49,438 nucleotides of DNA from Catonella morbi ATCC 51271 (GTDB lineage Bacteria; Bacillota; Clostridia; Lachnospirales; Lachnospiraceae): the NCBI RefSeq assembly GCF_000160035.2, contig NZ_KI535367.1, positions 746,422-795,859 on the forward strand. Reading direction: 5' to 3'. The position numbers and the translations under genes were made by a program. Position 1 is the stretch's first letter. Every line of letters starts with the position of its first letter. This document shows, one piece after another, positions 17,553-26,959 of this stretch. The notes under the pieces were generated by a model. That model saw only the letters and a list, made by a program, of their open reading frames with translations. It made no database searches and was not told the DNA's origin.

Positions 17553-19052
17553 ATGAGTAAGAGAGAAAGTAACTCTGTACGCCTGGATAAGCAGGGCGTT
17601 CCAAAAGTAATGCATATATTTGATTACTTTGCGGATTCACTGGGAATGTTTTCTTTAAATGCTATCAGTGGACTGGTAGGACAGTTAACGTATTTTTACA
17701 CAGATAAAGTAGGGGCGGCAGCAGGGGCAATTGCCACAATGTTTCTTATTTGCAAAATAGTTGATGCTTTTACAGATCTAATTATGGGGCATATTTGTGA
17801 CAGTACAAAACCGGGTAAAGAAAAATACAGACCTTGGTTGTTAAGAGCCGGAGTTCCCGCAGGAATTATGCTTGTTTTACTGTTTATGGTTCCAAAGGGG
17901 GCAAATCAGACTATACAGTTGATTTATATGTGTATCACCAATCTTTTGATGACAGCAATTCTTTATACAGCAATCAGTATTCCATATGGTGCAATAATGA
18001 TGATTCGTACACCAAGCCAGGAAGAACGAGGAGTTATGGGCACTTGGAGAGCTGCGGCAGGTTATGTATCTGGAATGGTGATTGCAGTAGCGGTTATTCC
18101 GATTACCAATGCGCTTGGTGGAGATCAGAGTGCCTGGATAAAAATGGGAGCAGTTTTTGGGACTCTGATTTTGATTAATATGATAATATGTTGGAAATGC
18201 TCAAAAGAATCTGCGGTAGATAGACGTATAATCTCACAGATAAAAGAAAAGAAACCGGAAGAAATGACAGATGATGAGTATGCAGAGCATATATTTAGCA
18301 TAGAACAGGATGCAGCAGACAGTAAACTTACGATGTTAGAAGCAATAAAATGTTTGTTTAAGAGCAAATATTGGATTATTTGGTTAGTAGTTAACTTATT
18401 CAACCAAATTACATACGGCTTGACGAACAGTTCAGGAACCTATTATTGCAAATGGATTTATGGGAATGACAATTTAGTTGCCATTCTTGGAGGAATAGGT
18501 ATGATACCGACAATCATTGGATTTATTCTTGCTATGCCAATGATCAAAAAGCTCGGGGCCGTAAAAACATTACGAGTTTCCTTCTTCCTGGGAGCAGTTG
18601 CAAATGCACTCCGTTTGCTCAATCCATACGATTTCTGGTACAACGCAATTTTAGGCTGTATTTGTACATTTGCTACAATTCCTCCTATGTGTGTCGGCGG
18701 CGTAATCGGAGGAATGAACATTCAGTATAACGAACATAAATTTGGAGCGAGAATTATAGCACGTTCCGGTTCAGCAAGCAGTTTCGGTATGAAGATTGCA
18801 TCAGGTTTCGGGGCGTCAATTGTTGGATGGTGTCTTGCAGTTGCAAACTATGACCCTAAAATGACAGTTGTAACAGAGGCTACAAAACAAGCAATTTTTG
18901 CATTTTCAATTTATATTCCATTGATTGCATTCATTATGATGTTTGTTTTCATGCTTCGTTATGATTTGGATAAAGTTCTTCCGGAAATCAATAAGGATCT
19001 TGCTGAAAGAAAAGAAAATCGTAAAGCAAAAATCATTGCAGCCAGAAAATAG
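17553..19052 (+). CDS. GPH-family sugar:cation symporter (MelB-like)
   Basis: Inner-membrane carrier of the glycoside-pentoside-hexuronide family, 499 residues with about 12 hydrophobic segments. Typical family features are an N-terminal DYFADSLGMFS region, DAFTDLIMGHICDST (cation and sugar contact Asp residues in helices II-IV of MelB-type proteins), GKEKYRPWLLRAGVPAG in the first cytoplasmic loop, and a long charged central loop (about 225-260). GGGAGGAGA precedes the ATG. GH5 follows after 15 bp. It is the only recognisable sugar importer in the island and so probably brings in the glycoside acted on by the cytosolic enzymes. A 124-bp gap with its own candidate promoter separates it from the esterase. 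Confidence 0.9.
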   Translation: MSKRESNSVRLDKQGVPKVMHIFDYFADSLGMFSLNAISGLVGQLTYFYTDKVGAAAGAIATMFLICKIVDAFTDLIMGHICDSTKPGKEKYRPWLLRAGVPAGIMLVLLFMVPKGANQTIQLIYMCITNLLMTAILYTAISIPYGAIMMIRTPSQEERGVMGTWRAAAGYVSGMVIAVAVIPITNALGGDQSAWIKMGAVFGTLILINMIICWKCSKESAVDRRIISQIKEKKPEEMTDDEYAEHIFSIEQDAADSKLTMLEAIKCLFKSKYWIIWLVVNLFNQITYGLTNSSGTYYCKWIYGNDNLVAILGGIGMIPTIIGFILAMPMIKKLGAVKTLRVSFFLGAVANALRLLNPYDFWYNAILGCICTFATIPPMCVGGVIGGMNIQYNEHKFGARIIARSGSASSFGMKIASGFGASIVGWCLAVANYDPKMTVVTEATKQAIFAFSIYIPLIAFIMMFVFMLRYDLDKVLPEINKDLAERKENRKAKIIAARK

Positions 19053-19067
19053 CGGATAGGAGCACTT

Positions 19068-20468
19068 ATGAAAGTATATGCTGAAGGTAACAGATTTTTA
19101 AATCAAGACGGGAAAGAAATCCTTTTTCAGGGCATCAATTTCGTATGCAAAGAAAAAGAAAAGGGTTATATATTTCCTGAATATGAAAGAGTGTTCAAAG
19201 AATTTGCAGAAAAGGGATTTAACGTCATCCGTCTTGGAATCTTTTGGGATGGGGTAGAGCCTTGTCCCGGAAAATATAATGATGAATATTTGAAAAAAGT
19301 GAGCGAAGTAGTCAGTGAAGCAAAGAAAGCCGGACTTTACGTCTTACTGGATATGCATCAGGATTTGTGGTCGGTAAAATACGGAGACGGTGCGCCTGAA
19401 TGGGCAACAATTACAGATGGTGCATTCCATCCAACTGATTGCGCAATGTGGTTTGATGCGTATCTTCGCAGCGATGCGATTATCAATGCGGCAGAGCATT
19501 TTTGGAATAATGACAAGGCTCAAGATGGGATTGGCCTGATGTGCCATTACATTTCAATGTGGGAATATATAGTCCGTTTTATGGACTGCCATGATAATAT
19601 TATCGGTTATGAACCAATGAATGAACCTTTTATGGGAAGTCTTGCAAGAAATACCTTTGGATTTGCTGCAATGAAAACAAAAGAAAAATATCCGGAGTTT
19701 GATTTTGCCACAATGCAGGGAATAACCCCTGAAAGCCAGGGGTATATGAGTGAAATTGTGAATGAAGCATTTATGAAATGGGATAAAGAAACCCTTATGT
19801 CGTTTTATCAAAATGTGGAAGATGCAATCAGACCATTGACAGATAAAGCTTTGATTGTGGGCGGAAATATTTATTCCAGCGCTACTTTTTCAACCGGTAT
19901 TACAAGAGTTTCCGGTCAGGAGGGAAAGACCTGGCAAATCTATTCACCGCATGGATATGATTCTGTTGTAGATAGTGATAATTATGAGAATTTCAATCAG
20001 GAAAATGTTATTCGGTTATTTGCAGAAAAAAGAGAGAGTCAGTTAAGACTTAAGATGCCGGTTATTGTAGGTGAGTGGGGAGCTTTTCCGAGCAAATCAT
20101 TTACTAATGATCTGATTGAACAAATGAATCTTATACTTGAAAAATATCTGTGGAGTTCTACATATTGGCAGTATCTTCCCGGTATGGAAAAAGATCAAAA
20201 TTATGATGCTTTGAGGCGAGGATATCCGGTAGAGACTAAGGGAAGATTAATTAAATATCATTACAACCGTCAGAAAAAAATGCTGGAAGTAAGTTGGGAC
20301 GGAACAGACCTTCTATGTTATTTGCCTTATAAAAATGTACATGTTGTTTTAAATGATGAAATGTATTATAAAATCATTAAAGAGTTTGCAAATGCATCTT
20401 ATGTACTTATCCGGGCAAAGGAAGATGGAAAGCATCATATTTGCCTTTCAGAACATGATGGTGAGTAA
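19068..20468 (+). CDS. GH5 glycosidase, endoglycoceramidase-like
   Basis: A TIM-barrel retaining glycosidase of family 5, 466 residues. The N-terminal FLNQDGKEILFQGINFVCK, then NVIRLGIFWDGVEP, LLDMHQDLWS and GYEPMNEPF (acid/base Glu) are those of the endoglycoceramidase-like branch; VGEWGAFPS carries the nucleophile Glu. A C-terminal beta-sandwich (about 375-466) also fits that branch. No signal peptide is present, so it acts on imported material. In this branch substrates include glycolipids and other glycosides with a hydrophobic aglycone, which makes a role in releasing a disaccharide or glucose from an aglycone attractive. This is inference. It starts 15 bp after the symporter and is followed by a hairpin. 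Confidence 0.87.
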   Translation: MKVYAEGNRFLNQDGKEILFQGINFVCKEKEKGYIFPEYERVFKEFAEKGFNVIRLGIFWDGVEPCPGKYNDEYLKKVSEVVSEAKKAGLYVLLDMHQDLWSVKYGDGAPEWATITDGAFHPTDCAMWFDAYLRSDAIINAAEHFWNNDKAQDGIGLMCHYISMWEYIVRFMDCHDNIIGYEPMNEPFMGSLARNTFGFAAMKTKEKYPEFDFATMQGITPESQGYMSEIVNEAFMKWDKETLMSFYQNVEDAIRPLTDKALIVGGNIYSSATFSTGITRVSGQEGKTWQIYSPHGYDSVVDSDNYENFNQENVIRLFAEKRESQLRLKMPVIVGEWGAFPSKSFTNDLIEQMNLILEKYLWSSTYWQYLPGMEKDQNYDALRRGYPVETKGRLIKYHYNRQKKMLEVSWDGTDLLCYLPYKNVHVVLNDEMYYKIIKEFANASYVLIRAKEDGKHHICLSEHDGE

Positions 20469-20472
20469 TTTA

Positions 20473-20498
20473 AAAAGGAGCTTGCAATAGCTCCTTTT
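20473..20498 (+). terminator. Hairpin between GH5 and the 850-aa glycosidase gene
   Basis: A perfect 10-bp stem AAAAGGAGCT/AGCTCCTTTT with a 6-base loop, followed by AATTT. It ends 17 bp before the next ATG, so it is probably an attenuator or partial terminator. Confidence 0.6.
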
Positions 20499-20514
20499 AA
20501 TTTGGAGGAAGGAT

Positions 20515-23067
20515 ATGAACAGAATAAAGCAGATATGGGAAAAAGGTCCTGATAACTATATTTTACCGTTTCTATGGATGCATGGTGCATCTGATGAAAA
20601 AAAGAAAAGGATGGTTGAAGTCATTTATGAAAGCGGTGCAAGGGCAGTTTGTCTTGAAGCAAGACCACATCCGGATTTTGCAGGCTCTCTCTGGTGGCAT
20701 GATGTGGAAGTGATACTGGAGGAAGCAAAGGAAAAAGACATGAAAGTCTGGATTCTGGATGACGCTCATTTTCCGACAGGATCGGCAAACGGAGCGGCAG
20801 AGCATGCACCGGAGAAATTAAAGCGTATTTGTCTGACAGAGCAACATATGGATATTTTAGGACCTGTTTCGGATTTATATGTGAATATAGAAGAAAGACT
20901 AAATTGCGATCCTGAAACCGGAGAATTTATCCCGAAATACTATAAAGAAAAAGTGGTAGAAGTCCTTTTAGGAAAAACGGAAACAAGAGGAAATAAAGAA
21001 ATAATAAAAGATGTTATATGTCTGACAGACCGGATACGAGACGGAGTTCTAAATATAACAGTACCTGAGGGAAGCTATAGATTAGTAATTATTACAAGAA
21101 AGATTCATGCATCAAAGTTTCTGTCAGATGCAATTTCTTTTTTAGAACCTGAATCGGTAGACTTGTTAATCAATGCAGTATATGAACCGCACTATAAACA
21201 TTTTTCAGACTGGTTTGGGAACACAATTGCAGGATTTTTTTCTGATGAACCGGGATTCTTTAATTTGAAAAATATCGGATACGGGGATGTACTGCGAACG
21301 GGAGATGTCTCAGAACCTTTGCCTTGGAGTGATAAAATATACCGACAATTGAAAGAAAGTTATCCATATGATCTCCGGATCAGCTTGCCGTATTTGTTTG
21401 GAATGAAAAGTGATCAGCCGGGGGAAGACCGTAAATTGTGCAGGTTATATATGGATCTTGTAACAAAAGAATATGAGAAGAATTTTCCGGAAAAACTGTC
21501 AAAATGGTGCAGTGAACATAAAGTAGAGTACATAGGTCATGTGGTGGAAGATATTCCTTCTTATGAGCGCTTGGGACAGGGGACAGGACATTATTTCAGG
21601 GCAATCCGCAAACAGGATATGGCGGGAATTGATGTGGTTTTAAACAGCCTTTTACCTGAAAAAGAAGATTTTTATTTATACGGATTACCGCAGTTAGCAG
21701 CATCTTGTGCGGCACATTCGGAAAAACAAAAAGGACGCGCAATGTGCGAACTTTTCGGCGCATACGGATGGTCGGAGGGAGTTACATTTATGAAATGGAT
21801 GGCAGACTATATGCTGCTCCATGGCATTAATGTGTTTGTTCCACATGCATTTACAGACAACAGCTTTCCTGATGCAGACTGCCCGCCGCATTTTTGGGCG
21901 GAGGGTAATAACCCTCAGTTTGCAGCTATCAGACAATTATTTTGCTATATGAATAAAATGGCAGATTTATTATCAAACTCAGAAGCTGTTGTTAAAAATG
22001 CAGTTCTATTTGAAGCAGAATTCGATTGGGTGGGAGATACACAACCATACTGTGAAATAGGAAAAGAATTGATTACACACCAGACAGAGTACCATCTGGT
22101 TTGTATGGATGACTTAAAAGCTGCAATCTGTGAAGCAGGAGAAATATGTATCAGAAATCGGAAGTACAGCAGATTGTTTATTCCGAAAATTCAATACATG
22201 GACAGAGAGGATGCAAAGCTTCTTGAAGAGGTACAAAATAAAGGAATTCAAATTTATTTTATTGACGGGAAACCGCTGTCTTTGGAAGGGGAAATATTAA
22301 AAGAAGTTAATTCAATTCCTGTTATTTCATTAGCTCAGGTTTCAGAAAATGCAGAGCAGCAGTTTGTAAAGCTTAAAGGAGAACATACTAAGTGGGTGCA
22401 TTGCAGCACGTATGAGAAAAATGGTGAAATCCTCCATGTATTACTAAATACATCTTTAAAACAATCTGTTGAAGCGGAGATGATAGTGCAGCAGGTTAAA
22501 AGGGAAAAATCAAAACTTCTTCGCGTGGATATGATGGAACAGCTTTATATGAACGTGCAGGAATTTCAGAGTAAAATTATATTAGAGCCCGGTGAAATGG
22601 CTGTTTTTTCTGAGGTATTGGAACATGAAGTATCTACTGAAGTGTTATCTCATAAAGAAAAACAGTGGGATGTGCTACAGATAGATGAATGGAATTTATC
22701 AGTATCATCCTATAAAACTCCGGGATTATGGGAAAATCTGGGTAAAATCAGGCAATTAGGAGATTTATATGTGAATTATCCTGACTTTGCCGGAACTATT
22801 AGGTATGAGGCTGAGGTTTCTTTGAAAAATATAAAAGAGTTATGGTTAAAAGGTGCTTCGGAAGCTGTTACAGTATGGATTGATGGTGAAAATGCGGGCA
22901 GATGCATCGGAACTCCGTATCGCTATCATCTGCCGTATGAAGATATGGAAAAGGTAACCTTGTGTATTGATATAGCCTCCACTTTGTATGGAGCTGTAAA
23001 GGATAAATTGTCACAAGCCAGGGAAATTCCGCGGCTCGGATTTGAAGGTGAAGTTTGGATTTGCTAA
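20515..23067 (+). CDS. Putative glycoside hydrolase, GH106-like architecture
   Basis: An 850-residue cytosolic protein that I place among large TIM-barrel glycosidases related to GH106/GH2-type enzymes, not a firm family. The N-terminal region has WMHGASDEKKKRMVEVIYESG, then RPHPDFAGSLWWHDVEVILEEAK and KVWILDDAHFPTGSANGA, a pattern of loops seen in such barrels. AGFFSDEPGFF contains a conserved-looking Glu, and EYIGHVVEDIP another. The last 130 residues (IDEWNLSVSSYKTPGLWENLG, then YEAEVSLKN, AVTVWIDGENAGRCIGTPYRYHL) look like a galactose-binding jelly roll. GGAGGA precedes the ATG. The MBL gene starts 17 bp after the stop. The neighbouring GH78 suggests action on rhamnosylated substrate, but specificity is unknown. 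Confidence 0.65.
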   Translation: MNRIKQIWEKGPDNYILPFLWMHGASDEKKKRMVEVIYESGARAVCLEARPHPDFAGSLWWHDVEVILEEAKEKDMKVWILDDAHFPTGSANGAAEHAPEKLKRICLTEQHMDILGPVSDLYVNIEERLNCDPETGEFIPKYYKEKVVEVLLGKTETRGNKEIIKDVICLTDRIRDGVLNITVPEGSYRLVIITRKIHASKFLSDAISFLEPESVDLLINAVYEPHYKHFSDWFGNTIAGFFSDEPGFFNLKNIGYGDVLRTGDVSEPLPWSDKIYRQLKESYPYDLRISLPYLFGMKSDQPGEDRKLCRLYMDLVTKEYEKNFPEKLSKWCSEHKVEYIGHVVEDIPSYERLGQGTGHYFRAIRKQDMAGIDVVLNSLLPEKEDFYLYGLPQLAASCAAHSEKQKGRAMCELFGAYGWSEGVTFMKWMADYMLLHGINVFVPHAFTDNSFPDADCPPHFWAEGNNPQFAAIRQLFCYMNKMADLLSNSEAVVKNAVLFEAEFDWVGDTQPYCEIGKELITHQTEYHLVCMDDLKAAICEAGEICIRNRKYSRLFIPKIQYMDREDAKLLEEVQNKGIQIYFIDGKPLSLEGEILKEVNSIPVISLAQVSENAEQQFVKLKGEHTKWVHCSTYEKNGEILHVLLNTSLKQSVEAEMIVQQVKREKSKLLRVDMMEQLYMNVQEFQSKIILEPGEMAVFSEVLEHEVSTEVLSHKEKQWDVLQIDEWNLSVSSYKTPGLWENLGKIRQLGDLYVNYPDFAGTIRYEAEVSLKNIKELWLKGASEAVTVWIDGENAGRCIGTPYRYHLPYEDMEKVTLCIDIASTLYGAVKDKLSQAREIPRLGFEGEVWIC

Positions 23068-23084
23068 AAAGGAGAAATGCCCGG

Positions 23085-23909
23085 ATGAAGAATTACTTTG
23101 AATATCAAACAATTACGGAACATGTAAAAAGAATCCTATTACCGGGAGATGTGTTTGCATACTTGGCAGAGGGAGAAGAAAAGGCGGTACTTATTGATAC
23201 CGGATGCGGACTTGGTGATTTAAGATCATATGTAAAAAGCCTTACTGATAAGCCGATTACCGTACTATTGACTCATGGGCATCTGGATCATGCACCCGGA
23301 GCGGTACAATTTGAAAAGGTATACATGAGCCCATTAGACCTGGATATCTATAATGCACACCATGTAATCAATCGACGTGTGGAATATTTGAATGGAACCT
23401 CATCTGCAGGTAAATACAATATGGACGATTTACTTCCGGAAAAAGATTTGAAAAACTTTATTCCCTTATACGATGGAATCATTATAGATTTGGGAAACTA
23501 TCATATTAAGGGCTTTTCGTGTGGCGGCCATACGCCCGGCTCTTTCGTATTTTTATTGCAGGAAGACAGGTTGCTGCTTCTGGGAGATGCCTGTAATTCT
23601 TTTACTTTTTTATTTGATAAGACATCTCTCGGACTTAGCAGCTATGAGAATAATCTGAAAGAACTGTTACAAAAAGTACAGGGTACATATAAACGGGTAC
23701 TTTTGTCGCATGGAGAAGCAGAAGCCTCTGTAAATATGATTTCTGAGGTGATATGTGTATGCGAGGAAATCAAAAAAGGAACAACAGATGATATACCGTT
23801 TCGTTTTATCGGTAGAACCGGATGGAAGGCGTATGCCGAAGAACATTTCAATGAAAACGGACAAATTATGGGAAATATTGTCTATGATAAAGACAGAGTG
23901 AACGAATAA
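23085..23909 (+). CDS. Metallo-beta-lactamase-fold hydrolase
   Basis: A 274-residue di-metal hydrolase. The motif LTHGHLDHAPGA (HxHxDH) near residue 65 is intact, followed by GGHTPGS, GDACNSF (bridging Asp) and LLSHGE (last His). This is the glyoxalase II or lactonase-like layout; these enzymes open thioesters, lactones or esters. The upstream in-frame codons from 23055 overlap the previous gene; the ATG at 23085 fits AAAAAGGAG better. It sits between the 850-aa glycosidase and the AEC transporter in the same transcript, so a step on an aglycone or lactone intermediate is plausible. This is inference; substrates of this superfamily cannot be predicted from motifs. Confidence 0.85.
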   Translation: MKNYFEYQTITEHVKRILLPGDVFAYLAEGEEKAVLIDTGCGLGDLRSYVKSLTDKPITVLLTHGHLDHAPGAVQFEKVYMSPLDLDIYNAHHVINRRVEYLNGTSSAGKYNMDDLLPEKDLKNFIPLYDGIIIDLGNYHIKGFSCGGHTPGSFVFLLQEDRLLLLGDACNSFTFLFDKTSLGLSSYENNLKELLQKVQGTYKRVLLSHGEAEASVNMISEVICVCEEIKKGTTDDIPFRFIGRTGWKAYAEEHFNENGQIMGNIVYDKDRVNE

Positions 23910-23928
23910 AAAGGAGTACCGTAACAAA

Positions 23929-24834
23929 ATGGAGACATTATTAAATTTACAGGGAATGATATTTTTGCTTATTGCGGTAGGAATCCTGGTTAAAAAAGCA
24001 GGAATTATCACAGATGAAGGGCAAAGGTGTTTAACTAATCTTGTAATTAATGTAATTCTTCCATGTAACATTATTCAATCGTTCCATATGGATTTTAAAA
24101 AGCAGATGGGAAGCGATATTACGGCTGCATTGTTTATATCTATTATAATACAGATGCTAGCGGTAATTTGGGGAAAGATATCTTTCATAAGAGAAAATGA
24201 AGGAAGAAAGAAATGTCTTTGCTATGGCATGATATGCTCAAATGCCGGATTTCTTGGAAACGCGATAGCAGAAGGGATGTTTGGGGCATATGGGCTTATG
24301 CTCGCATCGGTTTTTCTGATTCCTTTACGCGTTATGATGTGGACAGAAGGGATTTCAATTTTTTCAAAGGAAGTTGATTATAAAAAAACATGTAAGAAAA
24401 CATTAACCCATCCCTGTATTATAGCCTGCTTCATAGGGATGGTTATTCTGATTACGGGATTTAGACTGCCGGTCTTGGTAAGTAAAACAATTACTGCAAT
24501 AGGTACATGCAATACGGTGGCTTCAATGCTTGTGATTGGAATGATTATAAGTGATATACGGTTAAACTCATTTAAGGATAGAACAGTTTGGCTATATTGT
24601 TTTCACAGGTTGTTGGTGTTTCCGACAACTGTATTCCTGCTTGTAAAAATGCTGCCAATATCAGATAATGTATTAAATATAGCTGTTCTTCTAACTGCAA
24701 TGCCTGCAGGAGCTACAACAAGCATTTTGTCTGCAAAATACGATGTAGAGCCTCAATTTGGAGCAAGACTTGTTATTTGCTCAACCTTATTATCCGTTTT
24801 AACATTGATGATATGGAGCAGGATTTTGATGTAA
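23929..24834 (+). CDS. AEC-family (auxin efflux carrier) transporter
   Basis: A 301-residue membrane protein with about ten hydrophobic segments. The N-terminal LQGMIFLLIAVGILVKKAGII, then CLTNLVINVILPCNIIQSF and the C-terminal LLTAMPAGATTSILSAKYD are family signatures (Mem_trans). Members move small organic acids such as malate, malonate or amino-acid-like compounds, usually by facilitated transport. AAAAGGAGTACC precedes the ATG, 19 bp after the MBL stop. In this context it may export an acidic aglycone or acyl group freed by the esterases, or a fermentation acid. That role is inferred only from position. Confidence 0.85.
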   Translation: METLLNLQGMIFLLIAVGILVKKAGIITDEGQRCLTNLVINVILPCNIIQSFHMDFKKQMGSDITAALFISIIIQMLAVIWGKISFIRENEGRKKCLCYGMICSNAGFLGNAIAEGMFGAYGLMLASVFLIPLRVMMWTEGISIFSKEVDYKKTCKKTLTHPCIIACFIGMVILITGFRLPVLVSKTITAIGTCNTVASMLVIGMIISDIRLNSFKDRTVWLYCFHRLLVFPTTVFLLVKMLPISDNVLNIAVLLTAMPAGATTSILSAKYDVEPQFGARLVICSTLLSVLTLMIWSRILM

Positions 24835-24978
24835 ACATATAAAAAGTGAAAGATATGAGATTTGTGAAAAGAGAGAAAATTAAAGAATTTAGAATATTAA
24901 ACATGACTATGAGAAAGATTATGAATTTGCAGTTATGCTGAAATGAAAAATATTGTTTTGTTGAGAAATGAGGATGAA

Positions 24979-25300
24979 ATGATGAAACAGGTTTACAACC
25001 CATATTTGCCGCTTAATGAATACATTCCGGATGGAGAACCGCATGTTATAGGTAATCGCCTTTATATTTTCGGCTCCCATGACAGAGAGGGAGGGACAAC
25101 TTATTGCGAGTTAGATTATGTGGTATATTCAGCGGCTGTTGACAATTTAAAAGACTGGAAGTGTGAAGGGACAATTTACCGTGCGGATCAGGACCCACAT
25201 TCCAATAAAGAACGCAGACAAATGTATGCTCCGGATGTTGTTCAGGGTAATGACGGAAGATATTATTTGTATTATACAATGGGCGGAGAGGAAGGAAACG
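24979..25300 (+). pseudogene. GH43 glycosidase, 5' fragment interrupted by IS3 element
   Basis: N-terminal part of a five-bladed beta-propeller GH43 enzyme (arabinofuranosidase or xylosidase type). YNPYLPLNEYIPDGEPHV carries the expected general-base Asp, followed by LYIFGSHD and MYAPDVV. The ATGs at 24979/24982 follow a GAGG ribosome site; the upstream ATG at 24943 has none. The frame is cut after residue 107 by IS3 copy 2, flanked by the duplication ACG. Joining the two sides across one ACG gives EEGNGGFDGPISV in frame with the 3' part, so the insertion is clean and the intact enzyme was about 500 residues. It lies 144 bp after the AEC gene. Confidence 0.87.
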
Positions 25301-25345
25301 TGAACTGCTTCCCGTCAAGTAGACAATTAAAAAAATAAAAATTTT

Positions 25346-25376
25346 CTGCCATCAGATAGTTTTAATCTGGTGGCAG
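25346..25376 (-). terminator. Terminator hairpin in IS3 copy 2
   Basis: Same 12-bp stem as in copy 1 at 9530-9560, CTGCCATCAGAT against ATCTGGTGGCAG, with a T run on each side, immediately after the OrfB stop. Confidence 0.72.
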
Positions 25377-25379
25377 TTT

Positions 25380-26228
25380 TTATGCTGCCGCCAGATATTG
25401 TTCGTGCTTCTCGAATGGAGTTAAAATTCCCAGTTTTCGTTGTAACCGTCTGGTGTTGTAGTATTCAATGTAATCCTCTATCATTTTCACAAGAGAATCT
25501 CTGACTGTAAACCGATTGCCATAATACCGCTCACGTTTCAAAATGCCCCAGAATCCTTCCATCGGGCCATTATCGATGCATTTGGCTATTCTGGACATAC
25601 TTTGTGTCATACCCGCAGCCTCAAGCTTGGCATGAAAGTTCCGATTGGTATATTGAAATGCTCGATCAGAATGACACATAGGTGTTGCTCCCGGATTGGA
25701 AACAATCGCCTTATCAAACGTATTGAAGACCAGACGATTGTCGTTATGGTCACTGATCACATATGCGACAATCCGCCGGTCATAGAGATCAAGTATCGCG
25801 CTAAGATACACTTTATGCTTGTCATTGTTCTCATCATACCATTTGAATTCTGTGACGTCCGTCAACCATTTCTGATTTGGAGCTTCCGCTGTGAAATTTC
25901 TGTTCAATATGTTATCCGCAATAAACTGGGGATTTATCGCCTGTCTTGTACATCCGTTATTGGAATACTTGATCGTGGACTTAATCCCTTTCTTACGGCA
26001 GATCCGAAGCACTCGTTTATCATTTGTCTTGATTCCGTGATAACGTTCCAGATCATCCCGTATTCTGCGATAGCCCTTATCAGGGCTGGCCATATGGATT
26101 TTTTCGATTTCATCAGCAACGTATTCATTTGCTGCTTCATAAGCAGGTTTCTCTCTGTGAAGCCATTTGTAGTATGCCGCACGGCTTACAGATCCCAGTT
26201 TGCAGAGCGCACTAAATCGGATAACCAT
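25380..26228 (-). pseudogene. IS3 transposase OrfB, copy 2, N-terminally truncated
   Basis: Catalytic half of the transposase with WLTDVTEF, HSDRAFQYTN and EGFWGILKRE. Compared with copy 1 an extra T in the run at 26214-26216 breaks the N-terminal frame (GYPI followed by a stop), so only an internal start at 26228 (MVIRFSALCKLGSVS) gives a product. A missing G at 26287-26289 also puts a stop in the -1 frame used for the OrfAB fusion. In addition the conserved Gly of HSDRG is Ala here. The core DDE residues remain, but a full-length transposase cannot be made from this copy by the usual route. Confidence 0.82.
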
Positions 26229-26959
26229 GCTCTTCGTGTTCTTCTTTGATTGCCTGATAGACCTGTCCGTGTCTGACCAGGCTTAGCCCGCCTCCTCTCT
26301 ATCTTGTCGAGTTTTTTTAAGAAAGATGCCTCCATTTCGGCTCGTTCCTTTTCGGCACGCAGAATCTTGTTTTCGGCACGGAGTTTCTCCAACTCAGTCA
26401 TTTTTTCAACCGGCTTTGGTCGGCCGCGCCTATCCTGGAGAGCGTTCACTCCACCTGCTTCATACTTTACGATATAGTTTCGTGCCTGCTGATAGGAAAT
26501 GCCGAATTTAGCTGCTGTTTCAGCATAATTACGGTCATGTCCAATGCAGTATTGAACGATTTCCACCCTCTCATCGAAGGTTGTTTTTCTTCCCTTGGTC
26601 ATGATAAATGTTCCTCCTGTCCTGGAAACTTTCAGCTCCTCATGACTATTATACTTCTTTATCCAGTTTTGTAACTTACTTTTTGATCTGATTCCATAGC
26701 GCTGGCAGATTTCCTGTTGGGAACCTTGACCGCAGAGATAATCCAATACTGCCTGCTCTTTCAGCTCTTTTGAATACCGTTTATTTACTGTAACAAGAAA
26801 GGCTCCTTCACCTTCACTCTTATAAATGCTTATCCATTGTTGTATGGAGGAGAGACTGATTCCCAATCTGACAGCAGCATGTCGGAGTGATTCTTTACCT
26901 TCTAATATCAGATATACTGTCTGTAATTTCTCTGAATGTGATATCTTGCTTTTAGACAT
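26186..26959 (-). CDS. IS3 transposase OrfA, copy 2
   Basis: DNA-binding half of the transposase, open from MSKSKISHSEKLQ with both helix-turn-helix regions (AVRLGISLSSIQQW and AAKFGISYQQARN) and the Leu/Glu/Lys coiled-coil-like segment. It is uninterrupted at the point where copy 1 has its extra A. The expected end near ERRR is lost because a G is missing, so the frame runs on through about 33 residues (AKPGQTRTGL onwards) that overlap orfB in another frame. The GAAGGGAG ribosome site lies within the hairpin at the element end. This version can supply the OrfA part that copy 1 lacks. Confidence 0.82.
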   Translation of the reverse strand: MSKSKISHSEKLQTVYLILEGKESLRHAAVRLGISLSSIQQWISIYKSEGEGAFLVTVNKRYSKELKEQAVLDYLCGQGSQQEICQRYGIRSKSKLQNWIKKYNSHEELKVSRTGGTFIMTKGRKTTFDERVEIVQYCIGHDRNYAETAAKFGISYQQARNYIVKYEAGGVNALQDRRGRPKPVEKMTELEKLRAENKILRAEKERAEMEASFLKKLDKIERRRAKPGQTRTGLSGNQRRTRRAWLSDLVRSANWDL

